Notes: generated by a model not told the origin, from the sequence alone. Shown: positions 17,518 to 26,445, numbered from the stretch's first letter. The stretch is DNA of 64,000 nt from Streptomyces microflavus (GCF_014650075.1 NZ_BMUG01000017.1:1-64000), one strand, 5' to 3'. A program made the numbers and translations.

Positions 17518-19605
17518 TCAGCGCGCGGCGGCGGCGAGGGATTCCCGCGCGGCGGCGGCCACGTTCTCGGCGGTGAAGCCGAACTCGCGGAAGAGGACCT
17601 TCGCGTCGGCCGAGGCACCGAAGTGCTCCAGCGAGACGATCCGGCCGGCGTCCCCGACGTACCGGTACCAGGTCAGGCCGATGCCCGCCTCCACGGCGAC
17701 CCGCGCCTTGACCGACGGCGGGAGCACGCTCTCCTTGTAACCCTGATCCTGCTCCTCGAACCACTCGACCGACGGCATCGAGACGACCCGGGTCGGCACA
17801 CCGGCCGCCTGGAGCTGCTCGCGCGCCTCGACGGCGACATGGACCTCGGAGCCGGTCGCGATGAGCAGCACCTGCGGCTCGCCACCCTCGGCCTCGAACA
17901 GGACGTAACCGCCCTTGGCCGCGTCCTCGTTCGCCTCGTACGTCGGCACGCCCTGCCGGGTCAGTGCCAGACCGTGCGGGGCGCCCTTGCCGAACACCTT
18001 GGTGTAGCGGCGCAGGATCTCGCGCCAGGCGATGGAGGTCTCGTTGGCGTCGGCCGGGCGCACGATGTTCAGGCCCGGGATGGCGCGCAGCGCGGCCAGG
18101 TGCTCGACCGGCTGGTGGGTCGGGCCGTCCTCGCCGAGGCCGATCGAGTCGTGCGTCCACACGTACGTCACCGGCAGGTGCATCAGCGCGGAGAGCCGCA
18201 CGGCGTTACGCATGTAGTCGGAGAACACCAGGAAGGTGCCGCCGTAGATGCGGGTGTTGCCGTGCAGCGCGATGCCGTTCATCGCGGCGGCCATCGCGTG
18301 CTCACGGATCCCGAAGTGGATCGTGCGGCCGTACGGGTCGGCCTCCGGCAGCGGGTTGCCCACCGGCAGGAACGAGGAGTTCTTGTCGATGGTCGTGTTG
18401 TTCGAGCCCGCGAGGTCGGCGGAGCCGCCCCACAGCTCGGGAACGACCTCGCCCAGCGCCTGGAGCACCTTGCCGGACGCGGCGCGGGTGGCCAGGCCCT
18501 TGCCGGCCTCGAAGACCGGGAGCTTCTCCTCCCAGCCCGCGGGCAGCTCGCCCGCGGCGATCCGGTCGAAGTCGGCGGCGCGCTCCGGGTTGGCGGTGCG
18601 CCACGCGGCGAACGCCTTGTCCCACTCGGCCCGCGCCTCGCGGCCGCGGTCCAGGGCCTCACGGGTGTGGCCGATGACCGCGTCGGAGACCTCGAAGGTC
18701 TGCTCCGGGTCGAAGCCGAGGACCCGCTTGGTCGCCGCGATCTCGTCGTCGCCGAGCGCCGAGCCGTGCGCGGCCTCGGTGTTCTGGGCGTTCGGGGCGG
18801 GCCAGGCGATGATCGAGCGGGCCGCGATGAACGAGGGGCGCTCCGTCTCGGCCTTGGCCGCCTGCAGCGCCGCGTACAGCCCCGCCGGGTCCAGGTCGCC
18901 GTTGGGCAGCTGCTCGACGCGCTGGACGTGCCAGCCGTACGCCTCGTACCGCTTCAGGGTGTCCTCGGAGACCGCGGTCTCCGTGTCGCCCTCGATGGAG
19001 ATGTGGTTGTCGTCCCAGAGCAGGACCAGGTTGCCCAGCTTCTGGTGCCCGGCCAGCGAGGACGCCTCGGCCGAGATGCCCTCCTGGAGGCAGCCGTCAC
19101 CGGCGATGACCCAGACCGTGTGGTCGAACGGGGAGGTGCCGGGGGCCGCCTCGGGGTCGAAGAGGCCGCGCTCGTAGCGGGCGGCCATCGCCATGCCCAC
19201 CGCGTTGGCGACACCCTGGCCCAGCGGGCCGGTCGTCGTCTCGACACCGGTGGTGTGGCCGTACTCCGGGTGGCCCGGCGTCTTCGAGCCCCAGGTCCGG
19301 AACGCCTTCAGGTCGTCCAGCTCCAGGCCGTAACCGGCGAGGTAGAGCTGGATGTACAGGGTCAGGCTGGAGTGGCCCGCCGAGAGGACGAACCGGTCGC
19401 GGCCGGTCCACTCGGCGTCCGCCGGGTCGTGCCGCATGACTTTCTGGAACAGGGTGTACGCGGCGGGAGCCAGGCTCATGGCCGTGCCCGGGTGGCCGTT
19501 TCCGACTTTCTGTACGGCGTCCGCGGCGAGGACGCGGGCGGTGTCCACGGCCCGCTGGTCCAAATCGGTCCACTGGAGGTCTGTGGTGGTCGGCTTGATG
19601 CTCAC
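17518..19605 (-). CDS. tkt: Transketolase
   Basis: Thiamine-diphosphate enzyme moving two-carbon units between sugar phosphates. The 695-residue protein has the N-terminal GNGHPGTAMSLAPAAYTLF, the cofactor-binding VIAGDGCLQEGISAEA, and the central pyrimidine-binding domain with GIREHAMAAAMNG and THDSIGLGEDGPTHQP. First gene of the operon tkt-tal-zwf-opcA-pgl; its promoter must lie in the 295-base divergent region shared with ctaB. Intact and of normal length. Confidence 0.97.
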   Translation of the reverse strand: MSIKPTTTDLQWTDLDQRAVDTARVLAADAVQKVGNGHPGTAMSLAPAAYTLFQKVMRHDPADAEWTGRDRFVLSAGHSSLTLYIQLYLAGYGLELDDLKAFRTWGSKTPGHPEYGHTTGVETTTGPLGQGVANAVGMAMAARYERGLFDPEAAPGTSPFDHTVWVIAGDGCLQEGISAEASSLAGHQKLGNLVLLWDDNHISIEGDTETAVSEDTLKRYEAYGWHVQRVEQLPNGDLDPAGLYAALQAAKAETERPSFIAARSIIAWPAPNAQNTEAAHGSALGDDEIAATKRVLGFDPEQTFEVSDAVIGHTREALDRGREARAEWDKAFAAWRTANPERAADFDRIAAGELPAGWEEKLPVFEAGKGLATRAASGKVLQALGEVVPELWGGSADLAGSNNTTIDKNSSFLPVGNPLPEADPYGRTIHFGIREHAMAAAMNGIALHGNTRIYGGTFLVFSDYMRNAVRLSALMHLPVTYVWTHDSIGLGEDGPTHQPVEHLAALRAIPGLNIVRPADANETSIAWREILRRYTKVFGKGAPHGLALTRQGVPTYEANEDAAKGGYVLFEAEGGEPQVLLIATGSEVHVAVEAREQLQAAGVPTRVVSMPSVEWFEEQDQGYKESVLPPSVKARVAVEAGIGLTWYRYVGDAGRIVSLEHFGASADAKVLFREFGFTAENVAAAARESLAAAAR

Positions 19606-19900
19606 CCTGAGTCAGGGCTCCTCTCCACTGTTCGTAAGCCGGTGACTGTTACCGCACCGGGCGCTGTCGAGCCTACCCCCGCCGCGGGGGACGTTTTCCG
19701 AGCACTTTCCAGGGTGCGGGCGAGGTGCGGACTTCGCCTCCCGGCGGACCGCCCCCGTACATCGCACAGTCACCCCCAACACGACCCCACCCCCGCGAAG
19801 GACGGTGTATCCCCAACGTCTAGAGTGGTCGAGTTCGCGCAAGTCTTCACAAGGGCCTCCAGGTCCGGAGCTTGCTGGGATTTCTCTGTCAGGGGTGTGC

Positions 19901-20848
19901 GTGACGGCCGTCGAGTCCCGACCCGCAGGGGTCGCCTTGACTCCCAGCCCAAGGGGCCATCGCCCGTACGGGGCCCGTGTCAAGGCATTCGTGGCGCTTA
20001 CCAAGCCACGGATCATCGAGCTGTTGCTCATCACCACCGTTCCGGTGATGTTCCTCGCCGCCCAGGGCGTACCCGACCTGTGGCTCGTTCTCACGACCAC
20101 CGTCGGCGGATATCTCTCCGCGGGCGGCGCCAACGCGCTGAACATGTACATCGACCGTGACATCGACGCGCTGATGGACCGCACGTCGCAGCGTCCGCTG
20201 GTCACCGGCATGGTCAGCCCCCGCGAGTGCCTCGCCTTCGGCATCGCCCTCGCGGTGATCTCCACGCTCTGGTTCGGACTGCTCGTCAACTGGCTGTCGG
20301 CCGGACTCGCTCTCGGCGCGCTGCTCTTCTACGTCGTCGTCTACACGATGCTCCTGAAGCGCCGCACCTCCCAGAACATCATCTGGGGCGGCATCGCCGG
20401 CTGCCTGCCGGTGCTCATCGGCTGGTCCTCGGTGACGAACTCCCTCTCCTGGGCCGCCGTCATCCTCTTCGCCGTCATCTTCTTCTGGACGCCGCCGCAT
20501 TACTGGCCGCTCTCCATGAAGGTGAAGGACGACTACGCCCGGGTCGGCATCCCGATGCTTCCGGTCGTCGCCTCCAACCAGGTGGTCGCCAAGCAGATCG
20601 TCATCTACAGCTGGGTGATGGTCGGGGTCTCGCTGCTGCTCACCCCGCTGGGCTACACCGGCTGGTTCTACCTGTCGGTGGCGCTGCTGGCGGGCGGCTT
20701 CTGGCTCTGGGAGGCCCACGGGCTGCAGAACCGGGCCAGGGCCGGGGTGACCGGCGCCAAGCTCAAGGAGATGCGGCTGTTCCACTGGTCCATCACCTAC
20801 GTCTCGCTGCTCTTCCTGGCCGTCGCGGTGGATCCCTTCCTCCGCTAG
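19901..20848 (+). CDS. ctaB: Protohaem IX farnesyltransferase (haem O synthase)
   Basis: Membrane prenyltransferase adding a farnesyl group to haem B to make haem O, the precursor of haem A for cytochrome aa3. The 315 residues hold about nine membrane helices. The first prenyl-diphosphate motif is NMYIDRDIDALMDRT near residue 80, and the second aspartate-rich region is VKDDYARVGIPMLP. The start is the GTG at 19901 after AGGGG; the frame is open upstream. TAGAGT at 19821-19826 could be a -10. Divergent from tkt; pairs functionally with ctaA at 21.4 kb. Confidence 0.95.
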   Translation: MTAVESRPAGVALTPSPRGHRPYGARVKAFVALTKPRIIELLLITTVPVMFLAAQGVPDLWLVLTTTVGGYLSAGGANALNMYIDRDIDALMDRTSQRPLVTGMVSPRECLAFGIALAVISTLWFGLLVNWLSAGLALGALLFYVVVYTMLLKRRTSQNIIWGGIAGCLPVLIGWSSVTNSLSWAAVILFAVIFFWTPPHYWPLSMKVKDDYARVGIPMLPVVASNQVVAKQIVIYSWVMVGVSLLLTPLGYTGWFYLSVALLAGGFWLWEAHGLQNRARAGVTGAKLKEMRLFHWSITYVSLLFLAVAVDPFLR

Positions 20849-20861
20849 GCGCCCTCAGTAA

Positions 20862-20917
20862 GTACGGCGACGGGCGGGTCACGTGGCACAAGCCACGCGA
20901 CCCGCCCGTCGCCGTAC
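20862..20917 (+). terminator. Very long hairpin after ctaB
   Basis: Nineteen perfect base pairs starting GTACGGCGACGG, one A-C mismatch, then CGTGGC/GCCACG around an ACAA loop: 26 positions of stem in 56 bases, 13 bases after the ctaB stop. Confidence 0.85.
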
Positions 20918-20944
20918 GAACTACTCGTCGGTAGCATCCTGTTC

Positions 20945-21322
20945 ATGGCAGAGACGGCATCAGACGCAGCAGACACCGGGCAGACCTCGCGGACGGACGC
21001 CAGGAAGGCGGCCCGCGCGGAGCGCAGGGCGGCGAAGCTGGCCCGTGAGATCGGGTCCTTCGCCAAGGAGCACGGCGGCGCCGAGGGGCAGCTCGCCTAC
21101 ATCGGCCAGGCGGGCGCCCGTATCGTCCTGGTCGGCGAGGACGGCGCCTGGGGGGACCTGGTGGCCCCGACGTACGCGGTGGCCGAGAGCGCGGCGCAGA
21201 AGTCCGGGATCACGATGCACGAGGAGTTCGACGGGGACTTCGCCCTCAAGGTCCGCACAGGTCCGTACGAGTGGTCGCGGATGGCCGGGATCCAGGTCGG
21301 CGGCCCGTCCAACGACAGCTGA
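20945..21322 (+). CDS. Conserved hypothetical protein
   Basis: A 125-residue cytoplasmic protein I do not recognise. The first 45 residues are highly charged and Ala-rich (DARKAARAERRAAKLAREIGS) and probably helical. The rest looks like a small globular domain (GQLAYIGQAGARIVLVGEDGAWGDLVAPTYAVAESAAQKSG, ending WSRMAGIQVGGPSND). No signal peptide, membrane helix or cysteine pair. It stands alone between two exceptionally long hairpins (20862-20917 and 21327-21374), so it should be an isolated transcript. Codon usage is normal, supporting a real gene. It may be conserved in the genus beside ctaB, but I cannot give a function. Confidence 0.8.
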   Translation: MAETASDAADTGQTSRTDARKAARAERRAAKLAREIGSFAKEHGGAEGQLAYIGQAGARIVLVGEDGAWGDLVAPTYAVAESAAQKSGITMHEEFDGDFALKVRTGPYEWSRMAGIQVGGPSNDS

Positions 21323-21326
21323 GCGG

Positions 21327-21374
21327 GTACGACGAAGGGGCGGCGGGCACAGGCCCGCCGCCCCTTCGTCGTAC
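21327..21374. terminator. Bidirectional terminator, 22-bp perfect stem
   Basis: A stem starting GTACGACGAAGGGGC pairs perfectly over 22 bp (21327-21348 with 21353-21374) around an ACAG loop. It lies between the convergent small gene (stop 21322) and ctaA (stop 21381), so it can serve both. Confidence 0.88.
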
Positions 21375-21380
21375 GGCCGT

Positions 21381-22388
21381 TCAGAGGGCCTGCGCGGACT
21401 CCCGCTGCTCGGCGGAGGCGGACGGGCCCGGCAGCGTGGCGGGCTCGTCGTCGCCGCGCTCGCGCATGCTCATCACCAGGCGGATCACGGCGATCCACAT
21501 GATGGCCGAGCCGAACATGTGGATGCCGACGAGGACCTCGGGGACGTCGCTGAAGTACTGGACGTACCCGATCGCACCCTGGGCGAGCAGCACGACCAGC
21601 AGGTCGCGGGCGCGCGCCCGGGTGTCGGCGGGGGCGTCGACCACCCGCAGGGCCAGCCACATCGCGATGGCCAGCGCGCAGACCACCCAGGCGGCGATGG
21701 CGTGGATGTGTGCGGCGGCCGACCAGTCCCACGGCATCCGCGGTACGTCGCTGCTGTCGCCCGCGTGCTTGCCGGAACCGGTCACCGAGGTGCCGAGCAC
21801 GATGAGGACCACGGTGGTCGCCAGGATCGCCCAGGAGAGGCGGCGCACCGGCAGGGGGGCGCGGGGGCGGGCCGGGCCGTCGCCCTCGCCGATCCGGACC
21901 CAGGTGATCACGGTGACCGCGAGGAGCGCGTTGGCGAGCAGGAAGTGCCCGGCCACGGTCCACGGGTTGAGCCCCGCCCAGACGGTGATGCCGCCGAGGA
22001 CGGCGTTGCCGAGCACGATCCAGAACTGCGACCAGGCCAGCCGGGTCACCTTGCGGCGGCGCGGCTTCATCGAACTGACGGCGATGATCGCCCAGCCGAC
22101 GGCGGCCGACAGCACATAGGTCAGCAGCCGGTTGCCGAACTCGATCGCGCCGTGCATGCCCTGCGCGGGCGTCGCGAAGAGGCTGTCGTCGGTGCACTTG
22201 GGCCAGGTGTCGCAGCCGAGGCCCGAACCGGTCAGCCGGACGGCACCTCCGGTCACGATGATGAAGACGCTCATCATGATGGCGGAGAGCGCGGCACGCT
22301 TCACCACCTTGGTGGACGGCGTCCAGCGCTTGGCGATGGCAGAGATGGGGGTTTCCACGCGGACCATCGTAGGACGAGGCTTGTGCAT
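21381..22388 (-). CDS. ctaA: Haem A synthase (COX15/CtaA family)
   Basis: Membrane monooxygenase converting haem O to haem A for cytochrome c oxidase. The 335 residues (fewer if a later start is used) have eight predicted helices. The conserved first-loop Cys pair with GGAVRLTGSGLGCDTWPKC and the haem-ligand histidines in GMHGAIEFGNRL, VAGHFLLA, AAAHIHAIAAW and GIHMFGSAIMW are visible. The ATG at 22388, the ATG at 22367 and an internal GTG are all possible starts; none has a convincing ribosome binding site, so the N-terminal few residues are uncertain. Converges on the previous gene and complements ctaB. Confidence 0.94.
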   Translation of the reverse strand: MHKPRPTMVRVETPISAIAKRWTPSTKVVKRAALSAIMMSVFIIVTGGAVRLTGSGLGCDTWPKCTDDSLFATPAQGMHGAIEFGNRLLTYVLSAAVGWAIIAVSSMKPRRRKVTRLAWSQFWIVLGNAVLGGITVWAGLNPWTVAGHFLLANALLAVTVITWVRIGEGDGPARPRAPLPVRRLSWAILATTVVLIVLGTSVTGSGKHAGDSSDVPRMPWDWSAAAHIHAIAAWVVCALAIAMWLALRVVDAPADTRARARDLLVVLLAQGAIGYVQYFSDVPEVLVGIHMFGSAIMWIAVIRLVMSMRERGDDEPATLPGPSASAEQRESAQAL

Positions 22389-22434
22389 GTTTTCACGAGG
22401 GGTGGGTTCGGGCGGGCTTGCCCTGAGTGGTCCC

Positions 22435-23202
22435 TTACTCCCAGCGGAAGAACTTCGCCGCCGCGCCCAGCCCCAGCACCGCCCAGACCGCCAGGATCCC
22501 GGCCTCAGCCCACGGCATCGACGCGCCGTGCTGGAGGACGTCCCGCAGCCCCTCGGAGAGCGCCGAGATGGGCAGCAGCCCCAGCACCGACTGCACCGCG
22601 TCCGGGAACTTGTCCATCGGCACGATGACCCCGCCGCCGACCAGGAGCAGCAGGAAGACGAGGTTGGCGGCGGCGAGGGTCGCCTCCGCCTTCAGCGTCC
22701 CGGCCATCAGCAGCCCGAGCCCCGAGAAAGCGGCGGTGCCCAGGACGAGCAGCAGCAGCACGGAGAGCGGGTTGCCCTGTGGCGACCAGCCGAGCGTGAA
22801 GGCGATCGCCGTCAGCAGCAGCACCTGGAGCACCTCGGTGACCAGCACCGACAGCGTCTTCGCCGTCATCAGGGCCCAGCGCGGCAGCGGGGAGGCCCCG
22901 AGCCGCTTGAGGACCCCGTAGCGGAGCTCGAAGCCGGTGGCGATGGCCTGGCCGGTGAACGCCGTGGACATCACGGCGAGGGCGAGGATGCCCGGGGCCA
23001 GGAAGTCGACCGCTGCGCCCGAGCCGGTGTCGACGATGTCGACCGCGCTGAACAGCACGAGCAGCAGCGTCGGGATGATCACCGTCAGCAGCAGCTGCTC
23101 GCCGTTGCGCAGCAGCATCCGGGTCTCCAGCGCGGTCTGCGCGGCGATCATCCGGGGGAGCGGGGCGGCGCCGGGGCGCGGGGTGTACGTACCGGCGCTC
23201 AT
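22435..23202 (-). CDS. ABC transporter permease (ABC-2 type)
   Basis: A 255-residue membrane protein with six predicted helices: a leading amphipathic segment, then LLLTVIIPTLLLVLFSAV, ILALAVMSTAFTGQAIATGF, VLLLTAIAFTLGW, VLLLLVLGTAAFSGLGLLMAG, NLVFLLLLVGGGVIVP and a last helix ending in AAAKFFRW. The pattern ELRYGVLKRLGASPLPRW is typical of ABC-2 drug and lipid exporters. The ATG overlaps the stop of the ATPase gene (ATGA), so the two form one exporter. In many actinobacteria such a pair sits next to the suf operon. Substrate unknown. Confidence 0.9.
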   Translation of the reverse strand: MSAGTYTPRPGAAPLPRMIAAQTALETRMLLRNGEQLLLTVIIPTLLLVLFSAVDIVDTGSGAAVDFLAPGILALAVMSTAFTGQAIATGFELRYGVLKRLGASPLPRWALMTAKTLSVLVTEVLQVLLLTAIAFTLGWSPQGNPLSVLLLLVLGTAAFSGLGLLMAGTLKAEATLAAANLVFLLLLVGGGVIVPMDKFPDAVQSVLGLLPISALSEGLRDVLQHGASMPWAEAGILAVWAVLGLGAAAKFFRWE

Positions 23203-24125
23203 GCGCGCAGCTCCTTGCCGGTCAGTTCGAGGAAGACGTCCTCCAGCGTGTGCCGCTCCACCGAGATGCCTTCGGGCATCACACCGTGCTGGGCGCACCA
23301 GGAGGTGACGGTGGCCAGCAGCTGCGGGTCGATGGTCCCGGTGATGCGGTACGTCCCCGGGAGCGGCTCGGCGGCCTCGGAGCCGTCGGGCAGCGCCTTG
23401 ACCAGGGAGCCGAGGTCGAGCCCCGTACGTCCGGTGAAGCGCAGGGTGTTCTCGGCGCCGCCCCGGCAGAGCTGCTCCGGGGAGCCCTGGGCGATGACCC
23501 GGCCCGCGTCGATGATCGCGACGTCGTCGGCGAGTGCCTCGGCCTCGTCCATGAAGTGGGTGGTCAGCACCACGGAGACCCCGTCTCCGCGCAGCTCGCG
23601 CACCAGGTCCCAGGTGGAGCGGCGGGCCTGCGGGTCCAGCCCGGCGGTCGGCTCGTCCAGGAAGACCAGCTCGGGCCGGCCGACGACCGCGAGGGCCAGG
23701 GCGAGGCGCTGCTGCTGGCCGCCGGAGAGCCGGCGGTAGGTGGTGCGGCCGCAGGAGCCGAGGCCGAGGCGTTCGATCAGGGCGTCCACGTCCAGCGGGT
23801 GGGCGTGGAGCTTCGCCATGTGGCGGAGCATCTCGTCGGCCCGGGCGCCGGAGTAGACGCCACCCGACTGGAGCATCACCCCGATGCGGGGGCGCAGCCG
23901 CTCCGCTTCGGCGACCGGGTCGAGTCCGAGGACCCGTACGGTGCCGGCGTCGGGGCGGCGGTAGCCCTCGCAGGTCTCGATCGTGGTGGTCTTCCCGGCG
24001 CCGTTCGGGCCGAGCACGGCCGTCACCGCGCCCGCCGCGACGTCCAGATCGAGGCCGTCCACCGCGGTCCTGGTGCCGTACCGCTTCACCAGTCCCTTGA
24101 CCTGTACGACGGGCTCTTTCTCCAT
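23199..24125 (-). CDS. ABC transporter ATP-binding protein
   Basis: A 308-residue ATPase of the DrrA/CcmA exporter class. Walker A GPNGAGKTTT near residue 39, signature LSGGQQQRLALA, Walker B ELVFLDEPTAGLDPQARR and the switch LTTHFMDEAEALAD are all intact. About 80 C-terminal residues beyond the nucleotide-binding domain end in RHTLEDVFLELTGKELRA, a tail usual in this class. It is divergent from sufR with a 136-base gap, and that gap contains TTAGGTAACCCTAA at 24176-24189. Confidence 0.92.
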   Translation of the reverse strand: MEKEPVVQVKGLVKRYGTRTAVDGLDLDVAAGAVTAVLGPNGAGKTTTIETCEGYRRPDAGTVRVLGLDPVAEAERLRPRIGVMLQSGGVYSGARADEMLRHMAKLHAHPLDVDALIERLGLGSCGRTTYRRLSGGQQQRLALALAVVGRPELVFLDEPTAGLDPQARRSTWDLVRELRGDGVSVVLTTHFMDEAEALADDVAIIDAGRVIAQGSPEQLCRGGAENTLRFTGRTGLDLGSLVKALPDGSEAAEPLPGTYRITGTIDPQLLATVTSWCAQHGVMPEGISVERHTLEDVFLELTGKELRA

Positions 24126-24248
24126 GGCGCGTAAGTCTAGGCAGGGGTTCCGGCGACACCTCTCCCGGGGCCAGATTAGGTAACCCTAAGTGACGAACCA
24201 CACCGTAGATCGTTCCGGACCGTGGTTGTCATGGCCGAATGAATTACG

Positions 24249-24262
24249 CAACAATGGTGTTG
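24249..24262 (+). promoter_or_regulatory. Predicted SufR operator overlapping the sufR start codon
   Basis: CAACAATGGTGTTG is an exact CAAC-N6-GTTG palindrome, the motif reported for SufR in cyanobacteria and streptomycetes. Its last base is the first base of the sufR GTG. No Shine-Dalgarno lies upstream, so the transcript may be leaderless, with the operator on the transcription start. Confidence 0.75.
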
Positions 24263-25005
24263 TGAAATACGACGGTGGGACTCCTCAGGAGGAACTCGCG
24301 ACCGGTGAGCGCTCCACGCGCAACCGGGTCGCGCGCTCCATCCTGGACCACGGTCCGTCCACAGCCGCCGATCTGGCCAAGCGCGTCGGTCTCACCCAGG
24401 CCGCCGTCCGCCGCCATCTGGACGCCCTCGTCTCCGACGATGTCGTCGAAGCCCGTGAACAGCGGGTCTACGGGGCGCGGACCCGCGGCAGGCCCGCCAA
24501 GGTGTTCGCCCTGACCGACTGCGGCCGGGACGCCTTCGACCAGTCCTACGACAAGCTGGCCGCGGACGCCCTGCGCTTCATCGCCGAGTCCGGCGGGGAC
24601 GAGGCGGTCATCGCCTTCGCCCGCGCCCGGATGGCGTCGATGGGCGAGGCGTACCGCGCCGCGGTCGAGGCCGCGGAACCCGAACGGCGTACGGAGGCCC
24701 TCGCGAGGGCCCTGAGCGCCGACGGGTACGCTGCTACGGCGCGAAGCGCGCCGGGCCCGCAGCAGGGCGAGCAGCTGTGCCAGCACCACTGCCCGGTGGC
24801 GCATGTCGCCGAGCAGTTCCCACAGCTGTGCGAGGCGGAGACGGAATTCTTCTCCAGCCTCCTCGGGACCCATGTGCAGCGTCTGGCCACCCTCGCCCAC
24901 GGCGACGGCGTGTGCACGACATACGTGCCGCGCAGCGGTCAGGCAGCACCCCCACAGACCACTCATTCTGTATCTGCAAGCACGGCCGGGAGGAACCCCG
25001 CATGA
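24262..25005 (+). CDS. sufR: Fe-S cluster-sensing repressor SufR
   Basis: Winged-helix regulator of the suf operon, which represses iron-sulfur cluster assembly genes when its own cluster is intact. The 247 residues contain an N-terminal HTH (PSTAADLAKRVGLTQAAVRRHLDAL, residues 32-56), a wing (ARTRGRPAKVFALTDCG) and four C-terminal-half cysteines, C173, C177, C190 and C218 (EQLCQHHCPVAH, QLCEAE, GVCTTY), suited to binding the cluster. The GTG at 24262 is chosen; it is overlapped by a CAAC-N6-GTTG palindrome. The stop overlaps the sufB ATG, so sufR is the first gene of the operon and probably autoregulated. Confidence 0.93.
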   Translation: MKYDGGTPQEELATGERSTRNRVARSILDHGPSTAADLAKRVGLTQAAVRRHLDALVSDDVVEAREQRVYGARTRGRPAKVFALTDCGRDAFDQSYDKLAADALRFIAESGGDEAVIAFARARMASMGEAYRAAVEAAEPERRTEALARALSADGYAATARSAPGPQQGEQLCQHHCPVAHVAEQFPQLCEAETEFFSSLLGTHVQRLATLAHGDGVCTTYVPRSGQAAPPQTTHSVSASTAGRNPA

Positions 25006-26423
25006 CGCTCCCCACGGAGACTGCCCACCCTGAGCTCGAGGGTCTGGGTACGTACGAATTCGGCTGGGCCGACTCCGACGCGGCAGGCGCGGCGGCGAAG
25101 CGCGGCCTCTCCGAGGCTGTCGTACGCGACATCTCGGAGAAGAAGAACGAGCCCGAGTGGATGCTGAAGCTGCGGCTCAAGGGCCTCAAGCTCTTCGGCA
25201 AGAAGCCCATGCCGAACTGGGGCTCCGACCTGTCGGGCATCGACTTCGACAACATCAAGTACTTCGTGCGCTCGACGGAGAAGCAGGCGGAGTCCTGGGA
25301 GGACCTGCCCGAGGAGATCAAGAACACGTACGACCGGCTCGGCATCCCGGAGGCGGAGAAGCAGCGCCTCGTCGCCGGTGTCGCCGCGCAGTACGAGTCC
25401 GAGGTCGTCTACCACCAGATCAACGAGGAGCTGGAGGCGCAGGGTGTCATCTTCATGGACACCGACACCGCGCTGAAGGAGCACCCGGAGCTCTTCAAGG
25501 AGTACTTCGGCACCGTCATCCCCGTCGGTGACAACAAGTTCGCCTCGCTGAACTCGGCCGTGTGGTCCGGTGGCTCGTTCATCTACGTGCCCAAGGGCGT
25601 CCACGTCGAGATCCCGCTCCAGGCCTACTTCCGTATCAACACGGAGAACATGGGCCAGTTCGAGCGGACGCTGATCATCGTCGACGAGGACGCCTACGTC
25701 CACTACGTCGAGGGCTGCACCGCCCCGATCTACTCCTCGGACTCGCTGCACAGCGCCGTGGTCGAGATCATCGTGAAGAAGGGCGGCCGCTGCCGCTACA
25801 CGACGATCCAGAACTGGTCGAACAACGTCTACAACCTGGTCACCAAGCGGGCCGTGGCCTACGAGGGCGCGACCATGGAGTGGGTCGACGGCAACATCGG
25901 CTCCAAGGTGACCATGAAGTACCCGGCCGTCTACCTGATGGGCGAGCACGCCAAGGGCGAGACCCTCTCCATCGCCTTCGCGGGCGAGGGCCAGCACCAG
26001 GACGCCGGCGCCAAGATGGTCCACATGGCGCCGAACACCTCCTCCAACATCGTCTCCAAGTCGGTGGCGCGAGGCGGCGGCCGTACCTCCTACCGCGGTC
26101 TGATCGAGATCGGTGAGGGCGCGCCGGGCTCGAAGTCCAACGTGCTCTGCGACGCTCTGCTCGTCGACACGATCTCGCGCTCGGACACCTACCCCTACGT
26201 CGACGTCCGCGAGGACGACGTGTCGATGGGCCACGAGGCGACCGTCTCCAAGGTCTCCGAGGACCAGCTCTTCTACCTCATGAGCCGCGGACTCACCGAG
26301 TTCGAGGCCATGGCGATGATCGTGCGCGGCTTCGTCGAGCCGATCGCGAAGGAGCTGCCCATGGAGTACGCCCTGGAGCTCAACCGGCTGATCGAGCTGC
26401 AGATGGAGGGTTCGGTCGGCTAG
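25002..26423 (+). CDS. sufB: Fe-S cluster assembly scaffold protein SufB
   Basis: Core scaffold of the SufBCD complex, where iron-sulfur clusters are built. The 473 residues are full length: LKLFGKKPMPNWGSDLSGID in the N-terminal region, VPKGVHVEIPLQAYFRIN, YVHYVEGCTAPIY and the late conserved GSKSNVLCDALLVD (a cluster-related Cys) and VSKVSEDQLFYLMSRGL. The ATG at 25002 overlaps the sufR stop; a GGGAGGAA ribosome site lies 8 bases upstream. Followed by sufD after a 101-base gap that carries a hairpin. Confidence 0.97.
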   Translation: MTLPTETAHPELEGLGTYEFGWADSDAAGAAAKRGLSEAVVRDISEKKNEPEWMLKLRLKGLKLFGKKPMPNWGSDLSGIDFDNIKYFVRSTEKQAESWEDLPEEIKNTYDRLGIPEAEKQRLVAGVAAQYESEVVYHQINEELEAQGVIFMDTDTALKEHPELFKEYFGTVIPVGDNKFASLNSAVWSGGSFIYVPKGVHVEIPLQAYFRINTENMGQFERTLIIVDEDAYVHYVEGCTAPIYSSDSLHSAVVEIIVKKGGRCRYTTIQNWSNNVYNLVTKRAVAYEGATMEWVDGNIGSKVTMKYPAVYLMGEHAKGETLSIAFAGEGQHQDAGAKMVHMAPNTSSNIVSKSVARGGGRTSYRGLIEIGEGAPGSKSNVLCDALLVDTISRSDTYPYVDVREDDVSMGHEATVSKVSEDQLFYLMSRGLTEFEAMAMIVRGFVEPIAKELPMEYALELNRLIELQMEGSVG

Positions 26424-26445
26424 GTCCTCGATCCGAGGACGACAC

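Noticed and set aside
14828..18160. A 1110-residue fusion of zwf with upstream sequence
   Set aside because: The extra part is an out-of-frame reading of tal and tkt; the TTG at 16360 gives a normal Zwf.
19816..19832. DasR-site-like sequence GTCTAGAGTGGTC near the ctaB promoter
   Set aside because: It does not have the symmetric TGGTCTAGACCA centre; TAGAGT is more simply a -10 element.
22435..24201. ABC permease fused to a long N-terminal extension
   Set aside because: The extension is the ATPase gene read in another frame; the ATG at 23202 is coupled to the ATPase stop.
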